Positions 1 through 9,658 of a stretch of DNA of 64,000 nucleotides are shown here, one piece after another. Source of the stretch: Nitrospiraceae bacterium (lineage in GTDB: Bacteria; Nitrospirota; Nitrospiria; Nitrospirales; Nitrospiraceae). Position 1 is the first letter of the stretch, and every line of letters begins with the position of its first letter. A program made the position numbers and the translations under genes. The stretch is taken from positions 124,001-188,000 of the forward strand of contig JAHBWI010000005.1 in the NCBI GenBank assembly GCA_019637075.1, given 5' to 3'. The notes beneath the pieces were generated by a model. That model was not told the DNA's origin and did not search any database. It worked only from the letters and a program-made list of their open reading frames with translations.

Positions 1-415
1 TCGGATTCACATTGCCCCAGTAGGTTTCAGGTTGCGGATTCAACAGGGGGTCACCATATACCTCGGACGTACTCGCAAGGAGAAACCGAGCGCCCTTGGC
101 TTTGGCTAACCCAAGCGCCTTATGGGTGCCCAACGCTCCTACCTTCAGCGTCGCGATCGGCATCTCCAAATAGTCTTGGGGGCTGGCCGGCGAGGCAAAA
201 TGCATCACGGCATCCAAGTGCCCGTCCACGTGGAGGTAATCACAAACATTGTACTTTACAAAGCTGAACTTGGAGTTTCCGATGAGATGCGCGATATTTT
301 CGGCCCGACCTGTGATCAGATTATCTAAAGCGATAACCTCATGTCCCTGTCCGATCAACAAGTCCGACAAATGACTCCCGAGAAATCCGGCACCACCGGT
401 GATTAAAATTCGCAT
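1..415 (-). CDS. UDP-glucuronate decarboxylase-like SDR epimerase (N-terminal part)
   Basis: This is the first 138 codons of an extended short-chain dehydrogenase; the C-terminus lies beyond the left edge. The N-terminus has the Rossmann motif [10 protein letters not shown] followed by LDNLITGR. Further on come [11 protein letters not shown] and STSEVYGDP, which are characteristic of the UXS family that converts UDP-glucuronate to UDP-xylose in the cytoplasm. The ATG at 415 is preceded by a good GGAGGAAG ribosome site. It ends the surface-glycan cluster, downstream of the carbamoyltransferase gene, and could supply UDP-xylose to the nearby glycosyltransferases. The catalytic YxxxK lies outside the window, so the exact sugar product is inferred from family resemblance. 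Confidence 0.85.
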   Translation of the reverse strand, partial: MRILITGGAGFLGSHLSDLLIGQGHEVIALDNLITGRAENIAHLIGNSKFSFVKYNVCDYLHVDGHLDAVMHFASPASPQDYLEMPIATLKVGALGTHKALGLAKAKGARFLLASTSEVYGDPLLNPQPETYWGNVNP

Positions 416-450
416 CGAACTCTTCCTCCTTCATAAGCTGGCTTCGCCTG

Positions 451-2295
451 CTAATCTAACTCGAACTCCTTCTTCCAGTCCGAATCGCCGTCCAACGGGG
501 TTTGTTCGGACTTTTGAATCACACAGTTCTCAAGCACGAGCACGTCCATTTCCGTTCTCATGAAACAACGGTAGGCATCCTCAGGCGTCGAAACAATCGG
601 TTCGCCCCGGACGTTGAAGGATGTATTGACCAGTACCGCGCATCCCGTTTTCGCTTCGAATGCCTTGAGAAGCGCATGGTATCGGGGATTCGTCTCCTGG
701 TGAACAGTCTGCACACGGGCGGAATAGTCCAGATGGGTTACAGCAGGAATATCCGACCTCGGCACATTTAGCAACTCGATTCCCCAGAGCCCTTTCTGGC
801 CAGAACTCATCGGGAGTCGTCGCTTTTCGACGACCGGAGCGACGATCAACATATATGGGCTATCGTCACTGAGTTGGAAGTAGTCGGATACCCGCTCCCG
901 TAGGACCGAGGGAGCGAATGGCCGAAACGATTCACGATACTTAATCTTCAAGTTCATGACCGACTGCATCTGAGTATTCCGCGCATCCCCGAGAATGCTT
1001 CTCCCTCCCAACGCGCGCGGCCCAAATTCCATTCGGCCTTGCAGCCACCCAACAACCTTTCCCGCCGCCAGTTCCCCCGCCACAGAATTAAACAAGTCCG
1101 CATCACTGAGCCGGACGTACGGAGCATTGATCGATGTGAGGTACGATTCTATTTCTTCATTCGTGTGCGAGGGACCGAGATACGACCCCTTAATAGAATC
1201 TCTTCCTGATGTCACTTGACGCGGCTGCTGTTCATATTGATACCAGGTAGTCAGGGCTGCCCCAAGCGCGCCTCCCGCATCACCCGCAGCAGGTTGGATC
1301 CAAATCCCCTTGAATGGCCCTTCCCTCAAAACTCGACCATTGCCCACACAATTCAACGCAACGCCCCCAGCCATACACAGGTGGTCAACCCCTGTTTCTC
1401 GTTGCAGTGTTCGCGAGAGACGGAGCATGACTTCCTCCGTGACCTCCTGAACAGAACGAGCAAGATCCATTTCTCTCTGAGTCAGCTTGGATTCTGGTTT
1501 TCTCGGCGGCCCGCCGAAGACCTCGTCAAACCGGTTCCCCGTCATCGTCAGCCCGGTGCAGTAATTAAAATACTCCATGTTGAGGCGGAAAGTACCATCC
1601 GGCTTAAGGTCGAGAAGATGTTCATAGATGGCTTTCACATATTTGGGCTCGCCATAAGGGGCAAGTCCCATCACCTTGTACTCGCCCGAGTTCACCTTAA
1701 ACCCGGTATAGTATGTGAATGCTGAATACAAGAGACCGATAGAGTGAGGGAAGGGAATCTCCCAAAGGGGAGTTAACGTATTGCCCTCTCCAAGCCAGGC
1801 AGAGGTTGTCGCCCACTCCCCGACTCCATCCATACACAGTACAACAGCCTTCTCGTACGGTGAGGGGAAGAAGGCGGAAGCCGCGTGAGATTCGTGATGT
1901 TCCGAAAACAATATTTCCGGCAACTGCGCCTTCGTCAGGCCAGGTGCGTGTGAGAGGAACTCCTTTTGCAACAAACTCTTCAGCAACAGCTTTTCTTTAA
2001 GCCAAACCGGCATCGCAGCGACGAATGACTGCATTCCGCGTGGTGCAAATGCCAGGTACGTCTCCAAGAGACGCTCAAACTTCACGAGCGGCTTATCATA
2101 GAAAACCAGATATTTGACATCCTCCAGACGAATGCCGCCCTCCCGCAAACAGTACTCAATGGCCTTGTGGGGAAATCCTGGGTCATGCTTTTTCCTCGTG
2201 AAGCGCTCCTCCTGCCCGGCCGCGATGATTTCACCCTTGCGTACGAGACAAGCAGCACTGTCATGGTAAAAAGCGGAGATACCCAGAATGTTCAT
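451..2295 (-). CDS. Carbamoyltransferase, NodU/CmcH family
   Basis: The 614-residue protein begins MNILGISAFYHDSAACL, the hallmark N-terminus of NodU/CmcH O-carbamoyltransferases. HHESHAASAFF is the metal-binding region of the Kae1-like domain. GPRALGGRSILGDAR near residue 440 and VRGEPIV near the end belong to the C-terminal half. The family uses carbamoyl phosphate and ATP to carbamoylate a hydroxyl group. Here the acceptor is probably a sugar of the surface glycan made by the neighbours. I chose the ATG at 2295 rather than the in-frame ATG nine codons earlier because AGGAAAGGA lies just in front of it. It follows a GT4 gene after a 125-bp gap that holds a CCCC/GGGG inverted repeat without a T tract. 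Confidence 0.93.
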   Translation of the reverse strand: MNILGISAFYHDSAACLVRKGEIIAAGQEERFTRKKHDPGFPHKAIEYCLREGGIRLEDVKYLVFYDKPLVKFERLLETYLAFAPRGMQSFVAAMPVWLKEKLLLKSLLQKEFLSHAPGLTKAQLPEILFSEHHESHAASAFFPSPYEKAVVLCMDGVGEWATTSAWLGEGNTLTPLWEIPFPHSIGLLYSAFTYYTGFKVNSGEYKVMGLAPYGEPKYVKAIYEHLLDLKPDGTFRLNMEYFNYCTGLTMTGNRFDEVFGGPPRKPESKLTQREMDLARSVQEVTEEVMLRLSRTLQRETGVDHLCMAGGVALNCVGNGRVLREGPFKGIWIQPAAGDAGGALGAALTTWYQYEQQPRQVTSGRDSIKGSYLGPSHTNEEIESYLTSINAPYVRLSDADLFNSVAGELAAGKVVGWLQGRMEFGPRALGGRSILGDARNTQMQSVMNLKIKYRESFRPFAPSVLRERVSDYFQLSDDSPYMLIVAPVVEKRRLPMSSGQKGLWGIELLNVPRSDIPAVTHLDYSARVQTVHQETNPRYHALLKAFEAKTGCAVLVNTSFNVRGEPIVSTPEDAYRCFMRTEMDVLVLENCVIQKSEQTPLDGDSDWKKEFELD

Positions 2296-2420
2296 GGCAT
2301 GGTCCTTTCCTAAAAGAAACAAGTGGACCTATCCTAGCATCACAGCTGACAACCCACTTCCCCGTCTTTGGGAGGGGCGACAAACTCTGGAGGTTTTTAA
2401 ATTATCCCCCCGGTACGGAG

Positions 2421-3569
2421 CTAAGCCCTCAAATGCTCGAGGTACCGCTGGGCAATGACCGTCCAATTGTATTGCTTCAACGCCCAGTCCTTCCCCCTCG
2501 CCGCAAGTTCCTGCCGATGGGATGGTTGAGTGGCGAGGTCAACCATCGCCCTTGCAAGCGCCTGAGGGTCTTCGGATGGTACTAACAGCCCGGTGGAACC
2601 CTGCTGCACCATATCTGGAATTCCGTCGACTTCCGTCGCAACGACCGCGGTACCGCAAGCCATGGCTTCTGCCACAACCAACGGCATTCCTTCAGCTCGA
2701 GAAGCAAGGACAAAAAATGCGCTCGCCTTCATCAAGCTCAGCACTTCTTCCTGCGATCTATTTCCTAAAAATTTGATTTGGCCGGCAACGTCCAATTCTT
2801 GCGCTTGCCAGATCAAAGCCTCGCGCTCTGGTCCATCTCCAGCAATCATCATCTGAACTCGTACTCCGGCATCCTTGGCAAGCTTCAGGGCAGAAATGAT
2901 GACATCAATGCCTTTTCTGCGAATCAAATGACCAGCCGTCAAGGCGAACTCCTGATGGCCCAGCTTCTCGGTCTGCGTAGGCTGTACCCGCTCAATTAGG
3001 GCAAGCGGGGCGCCATTTGGCATGAGGGACTGTCTCTTTGTCTGGAACCAAGGAAATGCTTGCTGCACCTTCGCCAACAGCGTCCTAGACACTCCGAACA
3101 CGATGTCGGCCTCGCGAAGCAGGAATCCCACCAAAGCTCGTTCCCATCGATGCCATTCTCCCAAATCATGTGCATCGTTACCGTTGTAGGTCACTACAAG
3201 GCGCACCCCAGACAATCGTGTGAGCAAACCGAAGTAAAACATATTCGGCAGCGGGTACTGAACAATGATCGCGTCCGTCTGAAGTTGCGTCACCAACCGG
3301 ACCAACTGCCATATGGTAAACGGGAACGCAAACAGCCACTTCGCAAACCCGAGCAGCGGGAACTCCCTTGAAATAGGGCACCTGAGATACATTCCATAGA
3401 CCGGAATAGTTTGCAGTGATTCTATCTGCCTCACAACGTTGTTCTCGTCAGTCACAAAGACTGCTACCCTGTGTCCGAGTTTCTCAAATTCAGTGCCGAG
3501 GCTGGCGATGACGGTGCTGATTCCACCGGTCGTCGAGGGTCGCCATGGTGTAACCAAAAGAATATTCAT
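2421..3569 (-). CDS. Glycosyltransferase family 4
   Basis: The 382-residue protein starts MNILLVTPWRPSTTGGIS, a GT-B fold N-terminus with the glycine-rich acceptor loop. The C-terminal half carries AEGMPLVVAEAMACG, the EX7E motif of retaining GT4 enzymes, and AGDGPEREAL, a nucleotide-sugar-domain signature. It should transfer a sugar from a nucleotide donor to the growing lipid-linked glycan at the inner face of the inner membrane. The ATG at 3569 fits the family N-terminus better than the longer frame, although no strong ribosome site is visible. Donor and acceptor cannot be read from sequence. Confidence 0.9.
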   Translation of the reverse strand: MNILLVTPWRPSTTGGISTVIASLGTEFEKLGHRVAVFVTDENNVVRQIESLQTIPVYGMYLRCPISREFPLLGFAKWLFAFPFTIWQLVRLVTQLQTDAIIVQYPLPNMFYFGLLTRLSGVRLVVTYNGNDAHDLGEWHRWERALVGFLLREADIVFGVSRTLLAKVQQAFPWFQTKRQSLMPNGAPLALIERVQPTQTEKLGHQEFALTAGHLIRRKGIDVIISALKLAKDAGVRVQMMIAGDGPEREALIWQAQELDVAGQIKFLGNRSQEEVLSLMKASAFFVLASRAEGMPLVVAEAMACGTAVVATEVDGIPDMVQQGSTGLLVPSEDPQALARAMVDLATQPSHRQELAARGKDWALKQYNWTVIAQRYLEHLRA

Positions 3570-3621
3570 AGCGAATTTTGCTGCCACACATTCATGTTTA
3601 CGAGTCGGAGCTATTCATCCG

Positions 3622-4551
3622 CTAAGCGGCCGTAGACACTGAGCCCGTGCTGGGTTGATGCAGATAGGTCTTGAGAAAATCGAGGTACAATCGCCATTGC
3701 CATGGGTGCTGTGACAAGAGACCGCGAAGACGTTTTCTCGCCGACTCCACTTTACCTTCACGTCGCTCCAAATAGGCAATTTGTCGCTGTGTATTGAACA
3801 ATTGATCCCGAAGAAAATCACCCAAGTCTCTTCCAAACCGATGATCAATATCGCGTTCAACCAGTAGGATATGGTTGATCATGGCTATGTCTTCCAACAA
3901 TCGCTTCGAGTTCCCCATAAGACTACCCTGCCGCCAACGGTATTGTCCCAATGGCTCTGGGATGTACCCAATCTCCCATCCTAGAAGGGCTACGCTAATC
4001 CAGTGCAAATAATCCTGCGCAACGGGCAGACGTCGATCAAACTCCCCGGCGGCGTCAAAAACTCTTCGTCGCTCCATAACTGTGAGAGTTTGGATATGCG
4101 AGCGTATAAGCAGATCGCGGATACAGGCTCCTTCCGGGACGGCACGGCCGGTCTCCTGATTGAAGCGGGCATGCAAAACTCGATTCTGCTCATCAATGAC
4201 CGAAACTTCCGTATGGAGGAGTCCACAGCGTGGATGTGCATCCATATAGGCAACCTGCATTGCCAACTTGTCTGGCATCCACAGATCGTCCGCGTCCAGA
4301 TAGGCAATGAACTCCCCTTTCGCCTGATGCATAGCCAGGTTTCGCGCTGCAGAGGCTCCTTGGTTTGCCTGCCGAAAATAGCGGACGACCCGACCATACT
4401 GAGCCATGAGGGAGTGGGTTCCGTCCGTTGATCCGTCATCAACGACGATCACCTCATAGTCTGCATATGTCTGGGCAAGCACCGACTGAACAGTTTGCTC
4501 AAGGTACCGCTCACAGTTGAAGGTGGGAATGATGACAGAAACTCGGGGCAT
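3622..4551 (-). CDS. Glycosyltransferase family 2
   Basis: The 309-residue protein begins MPRVSVIIPTFNCERYL, the canonical GT-A family 2 start, followed by VVDDGSTDGT and then AYLDADDLW, the metal-binding DxD-like region. It is an inverting transferase probably acting on the lipid-linked glycan precursor. The ATG at 4551 gives the conserved N-terminus; the 38 extra in-frame codons upstream look non-native and overlap the preceding gene. The C-terminal 60 residues are basic and probably helical. It lies between two GT4 genes. Confidence 0.9.
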   Translation of the reverse strand: MPRVSVIIPTFNCERYLEQTVQSVLAQTYADYEVIVVDDGSTDGTHSLMAQYGRVVRYFRQANQGASAARNLAMHQAKGEFIAYLDADDLWMPDKLAMQVAYMDAHPRCGLLHTEVSVIDEQNRVLHARFNQETGRAVPEGACIRDLLIRSHIQTLTVMERRRVFDAAGEFDRRLPVAQDYLHWISVALLGWEIGYIPEPLGQYRWRQGSLMGNSKRLLEDIAMINHILLVERDIDHRFGRDLGDFLRDQLFNTQRQIAYLERREGKVESARKRLRGLLSQHPWQWRLYLDFLKTYLHQPSTGSVSTAA

Positions 4552-4579
4552 GATAGCGCTGCCATGCATAGATTGATTG

Positions 4580-5818
4580 TCAAGCAGCCATGCCGACAGA
4601 TTTCTTAGACAGAAGTTCCAGCGTACGTGTCGTTGCCGTTTCCCACGAAAACCATTCCTCGGCAAATCGTATTGCGCCCGCCGTCAATCGAGATCTCATC
4701 TCGCGATCATCCATGAGGTTGAGGAGATGGCCGGCGACAGCTTCAACGTCTCGAGGTTCGCACGTGAGCACATTTCCGCCGTCCAGAAAAACCGTGTCCA
4801 TCATGGGGCCGCGTGTAACAATCGTGGGCAAGCCATGCGCCATAATTGAAGCAAATGAGCTATTGTTCAGCTGCACCCCCTCCAGAAACGGGAGCACACA
4901 CGCATCCGAAGCGTAGAGGTATTGCGAGGCTTCCTCCTCTTCAGACTTGAAGGCCCCGGTCCAGATGGTTTTTCCCTCGATGCCTAATTCTTTGGCCAGA
5001 GCTTGCATTTCCTCGAAATAAGACGAGCCTCCGGCCACGTCCAGACCAACTTTTCCGCCAATGAATAGCAATCTTGCCTGAGGCCGTTGTGAGGCGACTT
5101 TAGCGAACGCACGCAGCAAGGTATCAACACCCTTGATCGGATAGAGATACCCAAAGAAACTTACCACGAAGTTGTCAGAGGACAGACCTAGCTTAGCCCG
5201 CCCCTTCACTCTTGCCTCGTCGTTCACGTTGGGCGCAATACGAAGGTTCGGCGGAGGAGGAATCAAAGCGGTCTTACTCCTGACGGGGGGCCATTCTTCC
5301 ACCATCATTGATTGATGGCGTTCGCAGAGAGCCACCACTGCATCACTATCCCGAAGCAAAGTGCCCGAACTGTAGGCGACATCCTTTCCGCCGGCCCATC
5401 GGACCATGAACTTTCTAAATGCTCGCGAGAGGAGCCCCCACCTAGATGGATCCGCTCCGACAAATGCACTTTCATACCGAGTCACAACCGGAATATGCGG
5501 CCAGATTCGTTTGCAAAGAGTTGGAGCGAAGGTCACCATCGGGTGATAGTGATACATCAAGCCGATATACATGATGAATACGGCATCAGGCGAACAGGAC
5601 TTAAGTTCTGTCCGCAAGCGAAGCATCTCAGCCCAATCCCAATCTCGCATAACCGGATGCACATGAATCTCTGAATCGCCCAGCCCCACATTGTCCCTGG
5701 AGGTAAGGACATGCACCTCAACCCCACGTTGTGCCAGCTTCTTGCACAAATGGTAGGTGTTGGTGGCCTCGCCGGCATGCATGGGCGGATATGCCGCAGA
5801 AATAACAAGAATTTTCAT
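4580..5818 (-). CDS. Glycosyltransferase family 4
   Basis: The 412-residue protein begins MKILVISAAYPPMHAGEATN, a GT-B N-terminus of the GT4 type. FFGYLYPIKGVDTLLRAF marks the start of the donor domain. The donor-binding segment reads FLEGVQLNNSSFASIMAHGLP: the first acidic residue of the EX7E motif is present but the second is replaced, which occurs in some GT4 subgroups. It should act in the cytoplasm on the lipid-linked glycan. The start at 5818 is chosen from the family N-terminus and avoids overlap with the upstream epimerase gene that ends at 5871. Confidence 0.88.
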   Translation of the reverse strand: MKILVISAAYPPMHAGEATNTYHLCKKLAQRGVEVHVLTSRDNVGLGDSEIHVHPVMRDWDWAEMLRLRTELKSCSPDAVFIMYIGLMYHYHPMVTFAPTLCKRIWPHIPVVTRYESAFVGADPSRWGLLSRAFRKFMVRWAGGKDVAYSSGTLLRDSDAVVALCERHQSMMVEEWPPVRSKTALIPPPPNLRIAPNVNDEARVKGRAKLGLSSDNFVVSFFGYLYPIKGVDTLLRAFAKVASQRPQARLLFIGGKVGLDVAGGSSYFEEMQALAKELGIEGKTIWTGAFKSEEEEASQYLYASDACVLPFLEGVQLNNSSFASIMAHGLPTIVTRGPMMDTVFLDGGNVLTCEPRDVEAVAGHLLNLMDDREMRSRLTAGAIRFAEEWFSWETATTRTLELLSKKSVGMAA

Positions 5819-5870
5819 CGTGTGGCATTCACCATCATAAAGAGACGTCGTTCTCCCTTTCAGCTGACGC

Positions 5871-6932
5871 TCATGCGGCTCCGGCAGTCCGTTTGACCCA
5901 GGACTGGTAAATTTCCTCAAAAATAGTTCTTAGGCTCTTGGAAATACCCCAGCTTGGATAGTGAGATATCATTTTATTCAGATTGCTGATGTAACAAATA
6001 TGGTCCCCCTCACGATTCTTGTCGACGTACTCATATTGCATTTTCTTGCCTGAAATACTCTCGATCATTGAAAACGCCTCAAGGATCGAACAGCTGTTTC
6101 CCCTCCCACCACCGAGATTGTAAACCTCGCCGCAACGTGGAGATTCAATGAACGCATGGATGAATCGCGCTACGTCATAGGAGTGAATGTTATCCCTTAC
6201 CTGCTTTCCCTTATATCCGTAAATATTGTACTTCTTGCCCTCAAGATTGCACTTCACGAGATAGCTCAAGAAACCATGCAACTCCACACCGGAATGATTG
6301 GGGCCGGTCAGACAACCACCGCGGAGGCAACAGGTCTTCAATCCGAAATACCGTCCATACTCTTGAACCATCACATCAGCCGCAACCTTTGACGCGCCAA
6401 AGAGAGAGTGCTTTGACTGGTCGATTCGCATTTGTTCAGTGATGCCGTCGAAGTCGCCTGGTGCGGCGTAGTCCCACCGGGTGGCCTGCTCGGCCAGAGG
6501 CAGTTCATTCGGAGCGTCCCCATACACTTTGTTCGTAGACATGTGTGCGAACACGGTAGTTGGAGCATGCATTCGTGTCGCCTCGAGCAAATTCAACGTC
6601 CCGACCGCATTCGTATCAAAGTCGTCGAACGGTATCTTAGCAGCCAAATCGTGGGACGGTTGTGCGGCCGTATGGACGATCACTTCCGGTTTCAATTCAC
6701 CGATCAACGCCATCACACCAGGCCGATTGCGGATATCGAGTTCGTGGTGGCGGAAGTTTTTCAATTGCGCAGCCAGACGCTGTTGATTCCAACGAGTATC
6801 ACCGCTGGGCCCAAAAAAGGTCGCGCGATTGTTATTGTCGACCCCATGAATAAACCACCCTTGCCCATGGAAATAGCTACAGACCTCCGAGCCGATGAGC
6901 CCGGACGAACCCGTCACCAGCATGTTCCCCAT
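5871..6932 (-). CDS. NAD-dependent epimerase, CDP-paratose 2-epimerase-like
   Basis: The 353-residue extended SDR has [14 protein letters not shown] for NAD binding, TAAQPSHD, and [15 protein letters not shown]. The stretch [19 protein letters not shown] is typical of the RfbE/TyvE branch, which epimerises C2 of CDP-paratose to give CDP-tyvelose. The family resemblance is good, but the substrate is uncertain because no CDP-paratose synthase or CDP-glucose 4,6-dehydratase is seen in this window. The ATG at 6932 has AAAGGAG nine bases upstream. A glucose-1-phosphate cytidylyltransferase at 22536 in the same cluster fits a CDP-sugar route. Confidence 0.82.
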   Translation of the reverse strand: MGNMLVTGSSGLIGSEVCSYFHGQGWFIHGVDNNNRATFFGPSGDTRWNQQRLAAQLKNFRHHELDIRNRPGVMALIGELKPEVIVHTAAQPSHDLAAKIPFDDFDTNAVGTLNLLEATRMHAPTTVFAHMSTNKVYGDAPNELPLAEQATRWDYAAPGDFDGITEQMRIDQSKHSLFGASKVAADVMVQEYGRYFGLKTCCLRGGCLTGPNHSGVELHGFLSYLVKCNLEGKKYNIYGYKGKQVRDNIHSYDVARFIHAFIESPRCGEVYNLGGGRGNSCSILEAFSMIESISGKKMQYEYVDKNREGDHICYISNLNKMISHYPSWGISKSLRTIFEEIYQSWVKRTAGAA

Positions 6933-6957
6933 ATCGACTCACTCCTTTGCTTCAGTT

Positions 6958-8037
6958 TCAATACGAGGCAATTAGCCCGCCACGCGCACGAATGTGCCTC
7001 AACAGCGACTCCGCCACCAATGCGTGACCGCGCTCGCTCCAATGATTGTCCGAAGCGAGCACATCCTCCCCGTCCGCCTCCGCGCGCTGAACCACCGCAC
7101 CCACATCATCCCAGTACTCGATGTCATGATGTCGGGAGATATCTCCAAATGCCTGGCTGTATGGCTCAAAGCGGAGGCAACTGAACGCCATGACGGGACG
7201 TTTCCCCACACGCTGACGCACCAACCCCATCAGGCGGTCGGTCGTTTCCACTGATCGACGAAAACCAGGATGAGATTGCCCAACCTTCTCAATCTCCATC
7301 TCAACGGTGTCTTTGCTAGCCCGAGCCCGCAGACGATCCACACGACTCAGGATGAAATAGGCCAGGCGACTGTTACGATTGGCCCATTCCCTTATTCGCA
7401 CTGCCGACTCCTTCGGCGACAACATCTCGATTTTTCCATTCTGCCAATAAGGGCGCGTCCAGCCATTGTTATTGATCGTACTCAGCCGCTCGAGTTCGTT
7501 GTCGTTATTGATGAAATCATTGACGCAATATTGCCACAACAGCGCGTCAGGTTGGATGAGATCCAGGTAGCGATCCAACACAAGCCACTCTTGCAAGGTG
7601 CCATATCCGCCAGCTCCGTACGCAAACACTTCCACCCCCAATGCCTTCGCCAAAATAGCATGGTAGGTTCGCTCATCCGATACTGCCGTGGCCTGGGTAA
7701 AAGAATCACCGATCACCAGCAGCTTGGGTTTGGCCGATTCCACATTCCCAAATTGGCGAAAGCCAAATTGTTTCTGTGAGCGTCTGACGATATACGGATG
7801 CCCCTGACTCGTCTTCTCAACTAGCTGTTCCTCGTAGGAATCTGTCGCCCGCCAACCCCAATCGGGATCAAGGGTGATCGGCCCAACGCGGCCACCGGCC
7901 GCACTTTCAAAAAACGGAATACCGTCCCTCAGTAGATGCACCATACGTAAAGCAGCCTCACCGACAAGGCAGACAAGCAAAGTCAAGACAACCGTTGCCC
8001 CTGCAGCCACCCCCGTCAGCAAAGCCCGTTTGCGCAC
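6958..8037 (-). CDS. SGNH/GDSL-family hydrolase with N-terminal membrane anchor
   Basis: The 359-residue protein has one hydrophobic segment at residues 11-31, so the rest should face the periplasm. VIGDSFTQ near residue 110 supplies the nucleophilic serine. SDNHWSERGHALVAE near the C-terminus supplies the Asp and His of an SGNH triad. Such proteins add or remove acyl groups on surface polysaccharides, or are inactive relatives. The start is a GTG at 8037 with GAGGT about eight bases upstream. The next gene upstream is also an SGNH hydrolase, and the pair sits among glycosyltransferases, so a glycan acyl-modification role is likely but not proven. Confidence 0.8.
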   Translation of the reverse strand: MRKRALLTGVAAGATVVLTLLVCLVGEAALRMVHLLRDGIPFFESAAGGRVGPITLDPDWGWRATDSYEEQLVEKTSQGHPYIVRRSQKQFGFRQFGNVESAKPKLLVIGDSFTQATAVSDERTYHAILAKALGVEVFAYGAGGYGTLQEWLVLDRYLDLIQPDALLWQYCVNDFINNDNELERLSTINNNGWTRPYWQNGKIEMLSPKESAVRIREWANRNSRLAYFILSRVDRLRARASKDTVEMEIEKVGQSHPGFRRSVETTDRLMGLVRQRVGKRPVMAFSCLRFEPYSQAFGDISRHHDIEYWDDVGAVVQRAEADGEDVLASDNHWSERGHALVAESLLRHIRARGGLIASY

Positions 8038-8066
8038 TCTTGTCTACCTCTGCTTGCTATTATTAG

Positions 8067-9602
8067 CTAGGGGGCTGGCCTTCGCAAGGACACAGTGTTT
8101 TCCAGCCGACCAGTAGCTGTCGCGATGGCCCGTACCGGCTCAGCAGGAAGCGCCTTCAGCACAAGGGAAGCCACCAGTTCGTGACCGACCTCGTTATAGT
8201 GGCCCCGTTGCCGAAAGGGAAAGAGGCTCAATGGGTCCTTCATAGACTCAAACGTCGGATGTACATCGATGATGGGCACATGTAGCTCTTGGATGGTGCC
8301 AAGCACACGGTCTCGATTGGGGTTCAGGTGAGGCGACCCGGCGTACCGCTCCCACTGTGGAAGGTAGACGAAATACAAACGGCCGCCCCATTCTTGAACC
8401 GTCCGTTGGGCTTCGGCAATAACGGTCCGAAACAACTCCATGTCACCCGGCGACGCCGGGCTTGAATTTTCGGCAAAATACCGCTGCTCTTCTGGTGTGA
8501 TGCCACGTTGCTGTACTTGCTTCAACAACACCGCCAGTTTGTCCCTTAAATGGTGTAACTTGACGATTTCCTCAAACCTCACTTGCGGCACCTGTTCGGC
8601 TCGAACCTTGGCCACGTAGGATGCCAAGAGGTCATCGATATGGGTCTGCTGATTTCGCAGTTGTTGTCGAAATCCTGGACGGAGGTAATTCATCAATAAA
8701 GGCGAATTGCGCTCTCGTCGCAAATCGCCGAGGTCATTTCCCTCAAAGTAAAACCACAGTACGATTTTGGGCCTCAGATCGGCAGCATACTCCTTGATGG
8801 AAGCCAGCATCATCAAAGGCCCATTGTCGTCCATACCAAGATTGACCAGAGAGGGAACACCTGCCCGAATCTTTCCCACGAAGCTCTTATCCGACGGCAC
8901 ACAAGCGCCGTGCGTGAAAGAATCCCCGACGGTGACCATCTCCAGACTCGCAACATTCCAACTGCCAATCGGATTGTGAAAACCCGTCTCATCACTGTCA
9001 TAGATCGTGTACCGACCGTTCTCATTGCAGAAAACCGTCGTAACCCGAGAAATTCCTCCCAAGGGAAGTAGTTCTTTCCCGCCCGCCTTTACTTGGGACT
9101 CCTCTACACCCTCGGCGTTCGCTTGAAGAAGGATGCTCGGGACCATCGCCGGATAGGCACGCACCCCTCGACGCTCCAAGTCTTCGACAACCTCCAATCG
9201 GCTTCGCCTATCGAATTGCACTCCTTGCTTCGATGCTCGCCCCGCGGTTTCTGACACTTCTTCGGCAGAGAAGACCGAAGCAAACCGAAGCCACATTGGG
9301 CCCTGATCTGATGGGGTGGCTCGGGCCGATACCAGCATCACCACTTCTGCGGCATATACGGATAGCCCGGTTACGAGAACCAGAATTGCAAGGTTTGCTT
9401 TGAGGTCTTGGCGTCCAAACAGGGCGGCAAGGAGAAGACCTCCGACTACAATCAGCACCCCATAGTGAGGCGCGATCCCGTAACGCACGATGCAATAGCC
9501 AGCCAGTGTTAGGACGAAAAAGCCGGCACCACCAAGAACACCATCGGCTAGGAATCGGGCTACCTTTGGCACACTCCCTTCAACACTCTTCGAAGCTAGC
9601 AT
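8067..9602 (-). CDS. Membrane-anchored SGNH-hydrolase-like protein
   Basis: The 511-residue product has three hydrophobic segments near residues 20-40, 45-62 and 68-90, followed by a large soluble domain. VTVGDSFTHGACVP carries the SGNH nucleophile motif and RGHYNEVGHELVA the distal His block. The architecture recalls membrane-tethered periplasmic enzymes that modify exported polysaccharide. The ATG at 9602 is preferred because 75 longer in-frame codons would overlap the upstream glycosyltransferase and look non-native. It may act with the second SGNH protein just downstream. Acyl donor and acceptor are unknown. Confidence 0.72.
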   Translation of the reverse strand: MLASKSVEGSVPKVARFLADGVLGGAGFFVLTLAGYCIVRYGIAPHYGVLIVVGGLLLAALFGRQDLKANLAILVLVTGLSVYAAEVVMLVSARATPSDQGPMWLRFASVFSAEEVSETAGRASKQGVQFDRRSRLEVVEDLERRGVRAYPAMVPSILLQANAEGVEESQVKAGGKELLPLGGISRVTTVFCNENGRYTIYDSDETGFHNPIGSWNVASLEMVTVGDSFTHGACVPSDKSFVGKIRAGVPSLVNLGMDDNGPLMMLASIKEYAADLRPKIVLWFYFEGNDLGDLRRERNSPLLMNYLRPGFRQQLRNQQTHIDDLLASYVAKVRAEQVPQVRFEEIVKLHHLRDKLAVLLKQVQQRGITPEEQRYFAENSSPASPGDMELFRTVIAEAQRTVQEWGGRLYFVYLPQWERYAGSPHLNPNRDRVLGTIQELHVPIIDVHPTFESMKDPLSLFPFRQRGHYNEVGHELVASLVLKALPAEPVRAIATATGRLENTVSLRRPAP

Positions 9603-9658
9603 CACTTCACCCCCGCGCTGGTAGGAAGCAGGTACGCCTTCAGATCTCCCACCGACAC

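Noticed and set aside
2330-2400. CCCC/GGGG hairpin as terminator after the GT4 gene
   Set aside because: There is no T tract on the relevant strand.
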